From positions 1-18,741 of the forward strand of contig CALAFU010000258.1 in assembly GCA_937891325.1 (NCBI GenBank): DNA of 18,741 nt. Direction: 5' to 3'. The position numbers and the translations under genes are program-made. Numbering within the stretch: position 1 is the stretch's first letter; every line of letters begins with the position of its first letter. Below, in pieces: positions 13,273 to 18,741 of the stretch. The notes beneath the pieces were generated by a model. The model worked only from the letters and a program-made list of their open reading frames with translations. It had not been told where the DNA came from and made no database searches. The DNA is from an uncultured Candidatus Melainabacteria bacterium (GTDB lineage Bacteria; Cyanobacteriota; Vampirovibrionia; Gastranaerophilales; Gastranaerophilaceae).

Positions 13273-13320
13273 ATTACCACCTAAATAGAAATTAAAAACA
13301 ACTGAATTAAGAACAAACCG

Positions 13321-14136
13321 TTAATTGTCTAAATGTTGCAATAAATTAAAAGTGCTTTCCCACAATCCTTTATACGGATGAATGACATCTTTTAACCATG
13401 GTTTTCTACTACCAACAAAATGTATTACTACAGGATTCTTGCACTCTTCATAATAAGTTTCTTGCGAACAACTAACAGGTACAAATTGTTTATTGAAAAA
13501 AGGATGATATAAATTATATCTAAAAGGTAAATATTTTGGTCTGAATACAAAATTCAACATATCTTGATCACCTGATATTGTTTTATTTCCAAACCGTTGA
13601 TAAAAATATTCTATCTTTTCATAAAATTCATCTAGATCATTTCTTGCAAAATCTAGATTCATCAAAAGAACACCGGCGTTGATATACCTATTAATATCCC
13701 AAAACTGCATTTTCTTTTCAGCTGCAGCATCCTCTACACCTTTAACGTATTCAAAACTTCCAATGCTCTCATTGAATATATTACTGATGTCACTAACAAC
13801 TAAAGTATCAGAATCAATATAAACAGCTTTCTTTACCTCTTCTATCAATTCTGATGCAAAATGTCTAAAGTATGTTGCGACACTTAAGTGGTTAAATATT
13901 TTTCGTGACTCAAGAAAATGATATTTTGTTTTCGGAACATTAACTATATGTATCTTACAATCATGAACTTTTCTTAACTCATTAAAATCTTTTTCTGTAA
14001 TTGTATCTGAATTTGTTAATAAATAAAAACTGACTGATTCTTTTGTGTTGTTCAATAATGACAACATGGATGTTTTCGTATAGTTTAGAAAATTATCATC
14101 AAGTGAATACAATACGTTCAACGTTTCAATTTCCAT
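13321..14136 (-). CDS. Glycosyltransferase family 8 protein
   Basis: 271 residues with GT8 (retaining, GT-A fold) features: LNVLYSLDDNFLNYTKTSML near the N-terminus for nucleotide-sugar binding; the metal-binding DxD in YIDSDTLVV (Asp108 and Asp110); NAGVLLMNL (153-161); GDQDMLN (189-195); and HFVGSRKPW (His239 region), the usual closing motif. Such enzymes move a hexose from UDP- or similar sugar onto an acceptor. It overlaps the epimerase gene by 19 nt, so the two are almost certainly made together. The acceptor may be a tail fibre, phage protein, or host surface glycan. No signal peptide or membrane segment is seen, so it should act in the cytoplasm. Confidence 0.9.
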   Translation of the reverse strand: MEIETLNVLYSLDDNFLNYTKTSMLSLLNNTKESVSFYLLTNSDTITEKDFNELRKVHDCKIHIVNVPKTKYHFLESRKIFNHLSVATYFRHFASELIEEVKKAVYIDSDTLVVSDISNIFNESIGSFEYVKGVEDAAAEKKMQFWDINRYINAGVLLMNLDFARNDLDEFYEKIEYFYQRFGNKTISGDQDMLNFVFRPKYLPFRYNLYHPFFNKQFVPVSCSQETYYEECKNPVVIHFVGSRKPWLKDVIHPYKGLWESTFNLLQHLDN

Positions 14137-15071
14137 TTTAAAAAGTTTTCGATACCATCATTAAAAGACACTTTTGGCGAATAACCTAATAATTCTTTTG
14201 CTTTATCACAATTACTAACTGTCTTTTCTACGTCACCTGGCTGCATTGCGACATTCACAATATCCGGAATTTCACCCAACTTGCAAGCAATAACTCGAAT
14301 CATTTCAGTAATGCTAACAGGGTTTCCACCACCTAAATTAAATATATCATATACATTTTGATTATATACAGTATAATTTATTGCTGATAAAATACCACTT
14401 ACAATATCGTCTATATATGTATAATCACGTACATTATGACCATCACCAAACACACTAATAACTTCTTTATTTAGAATCTTATCAGTGAATTTATGTATAG
14501 CTAAATCTGGCCTTTGATCTGGTCCATAAACGGTAAAAAATCGAAGACATGATACATTCATATTAAATAATTTATGATATGTAAAAAGCATTTCTTCACC
14601 AGCAAGTTTTGTTGCTGCATACGGTGAAATTGGTTTTAAATCAGCAATATCCTCTTTAAATTCCAACTCTTTACAATTTCCATAAACAGACGATGATGAC
14701 GCGAACACGATGTTTTTGCAACCGTGTTTTAACATCACATTCAATAAATGATTAGTCCCCAAAACATTGTTTCTATAATATTCTTCAGGATCATTAATGC
14801 TAGGCCTTACACCTGCATGTGCTGCTAGATGAACAACAACATCAAAACTATACTTATCAAATAATGAATTCAAGCGTTCGTCAAAAACATCACAACGTTC
14901 AAATATACCATTTTTACTTAAGAAATTCTCTACTCTAGTTTCTTTAACTTCTTTAGAATACAAACTTCCAACAAAACTATCTATGCCTACAACTTTATGT
15001 TTATTGATACACAAACGATTAAATAAATGTGACCCAATAAAACCTGCTGCGCCTGTTACTAGAATGTTCAT
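14118..15071 (-). CDS. NAD-dependent sugar-nucleotide epimerase (extended SDR, UDP-glucuronate 4-epimerase-like)
   Basis: 317 residues. The Rossmann motif GAAGFIG (7-13) binds NAD. HLAAHAGVRPSIND (81-94), SSSSVYG (125-131) and the catalytic YAATK (Tyr151, Lys155) match extended short-chain dehydrogenases of the GalE/GAE group. The AGVRxS segment is closest to glucuronate or galacturonate 4-epimerases. RFFTVYGPDQRPD and FGDGHNVRDYTYIDD give the substrate-binding region. The likely job is to supply an epimerised UDP-sugar to the GT8 enzyme encoded immediately after it. The start ATG overlaps the tail-fibre stop as TAATG. The exact substrate cannot be read from sequence. Confidence 0.92.
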   Translation of the reverse strand: MNILVTGAAGFIGSHLFNRLCINKHKVVGIDSFVGSLYSKEVKETRVENFLSKNGIFERCDVFDERLNSLFDKYSFDVVVHLAAHAGVRPSINDPEEYYRNNVLGTNHLLNVMLKHGCKNIVFASSSSVYGNCKELEFKEDIADLKPISPYAATKLAGEEMLFTYHKLFNMNVSCLRFFTVYGPDQRPDLAIHKFTDKILNKEVISVFGDGHNVRDYTYIDDIVSGILSAINYTVYNQNVYDIFNLGGGNPVSITEMIRVIACKLGEIPDIVNVAMQPGDVEKTVSNCDKAKELLGYSPKVSFNDGIENFLKWKLKR

Positions 15072-15679
15072 TATGCCAAACCTTTAGCAAACCACGAATG
15101 CGTCGATCTTGAAGACATTTTAAAACTATTCACAGTTTTTGTTGTAACAATACCCGCAACATCTGCTAAATATGCGGTGCTTGTAATTGCTGATGTGTTT
15201 GTAAATACTGATTCATCTGATAATAAAGGTGTAACAACTAACGTATAATTTGTATTTTTAAAAGCCTTTTTCATTGTTACAGTAACTAAACCAAATACAC
15301 CATTACCATTAACAAAACCACCTTGTTCAAGAATACCGTTGTTCCACAAAACATACCAATTACCAACACCGTCTGACCATGACTCGGTAACAGCTGGAAC
15401 TTGTGAAGCATACATTAACTTCTCTTCACCTGTTGCTGTCTTTACATATGTAATCTTTGTTTTTGTGTCGTATACTAAACTACCCTCTTGATATAAAGAT
15501 AGTTTAGGATCAGTTAACTTATGACAGAAACGATATTCAGAATTTGGTAAACGTTCAATCTGATAAAGTGTTGCTTCCAATTTCGTCTGTAACTTATCAG
15601 ACATAACATTCATTAAATCTAAATCAGCTTTATTATTTAAAGCCTGTAAAACTTTACCATTAAATGTTTCGTTTGCCAT
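15071..15679 (-). CDS. Tail-fibre-like protein with gp53-like C-terminal tip
   Basis: 202 residues. The N-terminal 55 residues are helical and could form a trimeric coiled coil or attachment region (KVLQALNNKADLDLMNVMSD). The C-terminal part fits the gp53-like tail-fibre tip: WYVLWNNGILEQGGFV near 127-142, then TVTMKKAFKNTNYTLVVTPL, a Ser/Thr-rich strand region, and an aromatic end SFKMSSRSTHSWFAKGLA. These tips usually form the receptor-binding end. It is short for a whole fibre, so it may be a distal piece or a small accessory fibre. CAGGT lies 7-8 nt before ATG 15679. The genes for sugar epimerase and glycosyltransferase follow directly, which raises the idea of fibre glycosylation. Confidence 0.8.
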   Translation of the reverse strand: MANETFNGKVLQALNNKADLDLMNVMSDKLQTKLEATLYQIERLPNSEYRFCHKLTDPKLSLYQEGSLVYDTKTKITYVKTATGEEKLMYASQVPAVTESWSDGVGNWYVLWNNGILEQGGFVNGNGVFGLVTVTMKKAFKNTNYTLVVTPLLSDESVFTNTSAITSTAYLADVAGIVTTKTVNSFKMSSRSTHSWFAKGLA

Positions 15680-15690
15680 TGTTTTACCTG

Positions 15691-16608
15691 TTAAACTAAT
15701 TTTATTTCTTTCATCACATCTTCAACGGATTCTAAAGATAATTCTTTATCTCTTTCTTTATACATATAATCACGCAAGCGATCAATTAAACCTGCATCAC
15801 GCAATTTCTTAAAAACAATATTTTCAGTTGAAAATTCACCACCATTTTTCAAACCTGATTTGCGCATATCAAAAAGATGCTTATAAACCTTTAAAGCGCT
15901 TTTCATGTTTCCTGATTCATTAATCAAACTCGATATATCAACATGATACTTATCAAATTTATTTTGAACAACAGTCGTATTTATTTGCACCTTTTCTTTC
16001 GAAGGTATTTGCACCCATTTATTATTTAATACTGAATATATACCATTATAAACACCAGGTGTTCTTGAATCTTCAATGTACAATTCAATAGGATGCCCTT
16101 TGATTTTGATATCGTGTTGCTGGAAAAAGATTTTACGTTTTGCATCAAAATAACTTTTAATAAAGAAATCGTTTGTTTTGGCGGTTTCAATCTTTTCAAT
16201 ATCTGCAACAATATGAATATCTACATCAGACAATTCTGTATAATTATAGGAAGCATTTGAACCAACAAGTTCAATATCTAAAATTGGTAACTTGAACTCA
16301 TCATCTTCAATCTCTTTTACAAACTCTTTAACGATATTTAAAATTGATTCACGTACTTCTGGAATCATCCTCATATCTTCAAACAAATCAACATTAAGCT
16401 CATCACGAAAATATGGATTTGTCTGTTCATCTTCTTTAAAGATATTCTTTAATTTTACTAAACTTTCAGTATTAAATGTTTTAACACCTGAAGAGTTTTT
16501 AACCTCTGCACTTCCATCTGATAGAAAACACTGAATAACACCCAACTCACCATTTGGGCATAATACGAAATCATTAACATCAATTAAAGTTTCTTTTTCT
16601 TCTACCAT
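15691..16608 (-). CDS. Nucleotidyltransferase-fold protein in the tail gene region
   Basis: 305 residues from ATG 16608, with GTGAG at 7 nt; a GTG at 16620 overlapping the upstream stop is the alternative. Residues 1-55 look like a small beta domain (VNDFVLCPNGELGVIQCFLS, VKTFNTESLVKL), similar to KOW/Tudor-type barrels. The middle has the polymerase-beta-type nucleotidyltransferase motif: LVGSNASYNYTELSDVDIHI with Gly116-Ser117 and Asp128-x-Asp130, then a third acidic strand HPIELYIED (Glu175 region). The C-terminal third is helical and charged. The fold transfers a nucleotide to RNA, protein or small molecules in known members. Its substrate here, and whether it is a virion protein, are unknown. 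Confidence 0.75.
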   Translation of the reverse strand: MVEEKETLIDVNDFVLCPNGELGVIQCFLSDGSAEVKNSSGVKTFNTESLVKLKNIFKEDEQTNPYFRDELNVDLFEDMRMIPEVRESILNIVKEFVKEIEDDEFKLPILDIELVGSNASYNYTELSDVDIHIVADIEKIETAKTNDFFIKSYFDAKRKIFFQQHDIKIKGHPIELYIEDSRTPGVYNGIYSVLNNKWVQIPSKEKVQINTTVVQNKFDKYHVDISSLINESGNMKSALKVYKHLFDMRKSGLKNGGEFSTENIVFKKLRDAGLIDRLRDYMYKERDKELSLESVEDVMKEIKLV

Positions 16609-16616
16609 TGTAATGC

Positions 16617-16928
16617 TCACAAATATTTAAAAATTAAACCGTCTCGAATAATCTCCGCGATCTCTTCTTTTTTAAAGAACTCACCAGAAACATACCTGTC
16701 ATAAAAACTTCTACCAACACTATTTAAGGAAATCTCAACACAATTATCTAAAACATCATCTGTAATTTCATTCCCACATTTATCAACAAGCGAACAACAC
16801 AATGTATCTTCATCTTCTACAATAGAATAATTTTCCCACGAATCTGGAGAATATTTTAACAATTCCCACAGTACTACAAATTTATTCATGAATATTAAAT
16901 ATTCTATAAAATCTTTTTCACTCGACAT
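16617..16928 (-). CDS. Small hypothetical protein
   Basis: 103 residues from ATG 16928; a GTG three codons earlier is possible and neither has a clear ribosome-binding site. The sequence begins MSSEKDFIEYLIFMNKFVVL and is acidic later (DEDTLCCSLVDKCGNEITDD), with several Cys that do not form an obvious zinc pattern. It is followed at 1-10 nt by the nucleotidyltransferase-fold gene, so the pair is likely co-translated. A 59-nt spacer precedes it. No family is recognised. Confidence 0.6.
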   Translation of the reverse strand: MSSEKDFIEYLIFMNKFVVLWELLKYSPDSWENYSIVEDEDTLCCSLVDKCGNEITDDVLDNCVEISLNSVGRSFYDRYVSGEFFKKEEIAEIIRDGLIFKYL

Positions 16929-16996
16929 GAGGCACACTATTTGACTTGCATTAGTTAAGCAAGTAGAACATCAATGAAGAACGCCTTAAAACACAA

Positions 16997-17257
16997 TTAT
17001 TGCTCTTTTAGCCGTTTGCAAGCATTTACAGCTGACTTTAAAACCTTAACATCTGGATTCATATTTGCTGCAAACACTAACATTTTGATTGCTGATTCAT
17101 AATCAACTTTTCTTAACAAATCGTTTGCTAATTTAGTACCCGAAGTATATACATCTTCAATCTTCTGATTGTCATGAATACCTAATAAACTTCTTAACTT
17201 TCCTTGTTTAACTTCAAGTAAAAACTGTTGCTTTGCGCTTTCGTATAAATCAATCAT
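16997..17257 (-). CDS. Small helical hypothetical protein
   Basis: 86 residues. ATG 17257 is chosen because GAGGG lies 5 nt upstream; the longer in-frame start at 17305 lies inside the preceding gene and has no such site. The chain looks fully helical: MIDLYESAKQQFLLEVKQGK, then KLANDLLRKVDYESAIKMLV and NACKRLKEQ, with a TPR-like helix pair near 45-80. It begins 1 nt after the stop of the large virion-like gene, so the two are coupled and may be partners in the same structure or its assembly. No family is recognised. Confidence 0.72.
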   Translation of the reverse strand: MIDLYESAKQQFLLEVKQGKLRSLLGIHDNQKIEDVYTSGTKLANDLLRKVDYESAIKMLVFAANMNPDVKVLKSAVNACKRLKEQ

Positions 17258-17258
17258 A

Positions 17259-18741
17259 TTAACCCTCAACTTTTGGATTTGTTCTACTCTTAATTGTTTG
17301 CTCATCTATTGCTTCAGGGAACGGCGTTTCAATCGGCACTGTTTCTTTTATCTCATATTTCAATGAATTTTCTTTAGCAGCTCTTGCGGCATCTGCTAAC
17401 GCTTTCTGCTTTTCATCAAATTTACTTATTTGTAAAGACGCTGCATCAAGTTGTGGCAACGCTGCTGTGCGAATATTATCCATAATCATTTCAAGCGGTG
17501 GTGTACCTGTCAAAACAGCTTTCACCGTCGAAATTGTTGTCATTGCTTGATCTACTGAATCACCTAATTCTTTCAATGTATCAACAGTATCAGCCAAACT
17601 TTCAAATGAATTTATTGTATTTTTGATTTGTTCAATCTGATCCAAAATTTCATCAGGAATTGCTGGTATTAAAGCTTTAGCATTAAAATCGGCAAACAAG
17701 CCAGCGCCAGAACCTTTAGCTAAATCATTTTCTTTGATTGGTGACTCAACATCCATTTTCTTTTTATCAATATCCTCAAGAGAACCGTTTTTCTTTAAAG
17801 CTTTCGCTTTTTCACGTGCTGCTTTAATTGCATCAAGGTTTGCATCAATAACCTCTCTAACTTCTTTTAACTGCTTCTTGATATTTTTAGGATCTAATGT
17901 TTCTTTAATGTCACGAATCTTTTTAATCAACTCATAGTTTTGCATATAAAACTGAACAATAACAGCCGCTAACCCTGTAATGATATTCAAAATATCCTGT
18001 AAAGGCGATGCAACAACACCAACAATAGGCATACTTGCAATGCTATCAATTGTTGATTTTACAGTACCTATTGTTGTCTTCACTGTATCTACTGTTGACT
18101 GTGCCGACTCTAAAACACCTACAAAAGGCTGCAATGATCCCATTACTTGTTGAACTGGCATTAAAGATGCTACTAAAGGCTTTACTTCTTCTAAAGCACC
18201 TAAAACTTCCTGCAAACGTTCATCCATTGTAGGTGTACCAATTTTATGATACTTCAATCTTTCTTTTGCTGGAAGGTCTTGCCACTGCTTTTTAGTTATC
18301 TGTTTAACTTCAACCCTATCAACTACAGGATAAGGTTCTACGGCGTCAAACAAATTATACCTAACTGAATCCTGTAAACTTCCTTTACTGTCAACTGTAG
18401 TTGTTCGATAGGATTTAGTTTCGCTGAAAAATTTAAAAGTTGTTCTAAATCTTTTTATTGAATCGCACCCATCTTCATCATAATTACTTTTCGTATCTAC
18501 AATTGTAGGTGCTGAATTGTTTCCTCTATACTCATATTTTAATACAGTATTTGCAATATCATCATCACATGACGATATAGTAAAAACAGGTGTTCCAGTT
18601 GCTAATTTTGTAAATCCAATAAAATACCTATTTGGTACAAACCAATTTTTATCATATTGTTTATTGTTTACAACACCTAAATTATGTTTATGTTTTTTAT
18701 CTTTTGACACAACCTCTAAACTGTATGAATTTCCATCAACA
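17259..18741 (-). CDS. Large virion-like structural protein, 5' end cut by the right edge
   Basis: The frame is open to the right edge. A GTG at 18710 could be read as a start, but the ten codons before it (VDGNSYSLEV) look coding and join smoothly, so the true start probably lies outside. At least 494 residues are present. The N-terminal 160 residues (GTG numbering) are mixed and beta-like (FVPNRYFIGFTKLATGTPVF). From about 160 to 430 the chain is helical, with many Val/Ile/Ser/Thr repeats resembling linker coils (STVDTVKTTIGTVKSTIDSI), a hydrophobic stretch at about 228-256 (LNIITGLAAVIVQFYM) and a charged helix (IKAAREKAKALKKNGS). The C-terminus is hydrophilic with many Lys and Glu. The pattern fits a tail or baseplate protein, possibly with a membrane-active segment. 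No exact family is recognised. Confidence 0.7.
   Translation of the reverse strand, partial: VDGNSYSLEVVSKDKKHKHNLGVVNNKQYDKNWFVPNRYFIGFTKLATGTPVFTISSCDDDIANTVLKYEYRGNNSAPTIVDTKSNYDEDGCDSIKRFRTTFKFFSETKSYRTTTVDSKGSLQDSVRYNLFDAVEPYPVVDRVEVKQITKKQWQDLPAKERLKYHKIGTPTMDERLQEVLGALEEVKPLVASLMPVQQVMGSLQPFVGVLESAQSTVDTVKTTIGTVKSTIDSIASMPIVGVVASPLQDILNIITGLAAVIVQFYMQNYELIKKIRDIKETLDPKNIKKQLKEVREVIDANLDAIKAAREKAKALKKNGSLEDIDKKKMDVESPIKENDLAKGSGAGLFADFNAKALIPAIPDEILDQIEQIKNTINSFESLADTVDTLKELGDSVDQAMTTISTVKAVLTGTPPLEMIMDNIRTAALPQLDAASLQISKFDEKQKALADAARAAKENSLKYEIKETVPIETPFPEAIDEQTIKSRTNPKVEG
17263..17267 (-). promoter_or_regulatory. Ribosome-binding site that fixes the start at 17257
   Basis: GAGGG on the minus strand, in the last codons of the upstream gene, lies 5 nt before ATG 17257. 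This supports the short form of the downstream protein. Confidence 0.7.

Noticed and set aside
16026..16211. Overlapping minus-strand frame of 61 residues inside the nucleotidyltransferase gene
   Set aside because: It is an out-of-frame shadow with no start signal; the main frame carries the GS...DxD motif across this region.
16933..16955. Hairpin ACTTGC / GCAAGT in the spacer before the 16617-16928 gene
   Set aside because: A 6-bp stem with a 9-nt loop and no T tract; it is too weak for a terminator and within what an AT-rich spacer gives by chance.
17258..17305. Longer N-terminus of the small helical protein, starting at 17305
   Set aside because: The extension lies wholly inside the upstream gene and lacks a ribosome-binding site, while ATG 17257 has GAGGG at 5 nt.
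1..18741. tRNA genes, CRISPR arrays, insertion sequences or attachment sites
   Set aside because: No cloverleaf, regularly spaced repeats, terminal inverted repeats with a transposase, or integrase with att-like repeats were seen; non-coding spacers are all under about 250 nt.

Overview
The window looks like part of a large, AT-rich tailed-bacteriophage genome (Caudoviricetes). The basis is content and layout. DNA-metabolism genes typical of big lytic phages are present: gp46/gp47-like SbcC/SbcD, a family A DNA polymerase, a FEN-like 5' nuclease, dUTPase, anaerobic ribonucleotide reductase and a VRR-NUC nuclease. They lie next to tail and tail-fibre genes, and all recognisable genes are on the minus strand, packed with 1-20 nt overlaps. 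Shine-Dalgarno sites of AGGA/GAGG type and promoters of TTGACT-16/17-TAnnnT type suggest expression from host-like bacterial sigma-70 promoters. A class III (oxygen-sensitive) reductase suggests a host that can grow without oxygen. The host itself cannot be named from this sequence.

Transcription runs from high to low coordinates. Region 1 (18741 to 12442) is structural or late in character: a large virion-like protein cut by the right edge, three small or medium proteins including a nucleotidyltransferase-fold protein, a tail-fibre protein with a gp53-like tip, a sugar-nucleotide epimerase, a GT8 glycosyltransferase and a very acidic protein, ending at a strong terminator (12383-12411). Region 2 (12411 to 11934) is an insulated single-gene HU unit with its own promoter and a 12-bp-stem terminator. 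Region 3 (11919 to 10787) holds an MptE/DUF115-like protein and a putative PD-(D/E)XK nuclease. Region 4 (10783 to 5110) starts at a near-consensus promoter and encodes dUTPase, a small protein, the DNA polymerase N-terminal part, SbcD, a small protein and the FEN-like nuclease. Region 5 (5118 to 1) starts at another good promoter and encodes a 43-residue protein, VRR-NUC, a DUF1653 protein, a small acidic protein, SbcC, two small Cys-rich proteins, a small gene interrupted at an 11-T run, and NrdD cut by the left edge.

The two most striking points are these. (1) NrdD is interrupted after residue 211 by an intein (Cys1, TxDH-type block B) that carries a GIY-YIG homing-endonuclease domain in the place where LAGLIDADG or HNH nucleases are usual. 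(2) The family A polymerase stops just after the TGRLSS motif, so it has proofreading and thumb regions but no catalytic motifs A, B or C. No matching C-terminal half exists in the window, which suggests a split gene, trans-splicing, or a decayed gene.

Functionally, regions 4 and 5 form a replication, recombination and nucleotide-supply module (dUTPase and NrdD for dNTPs; polymerase, FEN and SbcCD for replication and recombination; small nucleases of unknown role). Region 1 makes tail and fibre parts and may modify a glycan.
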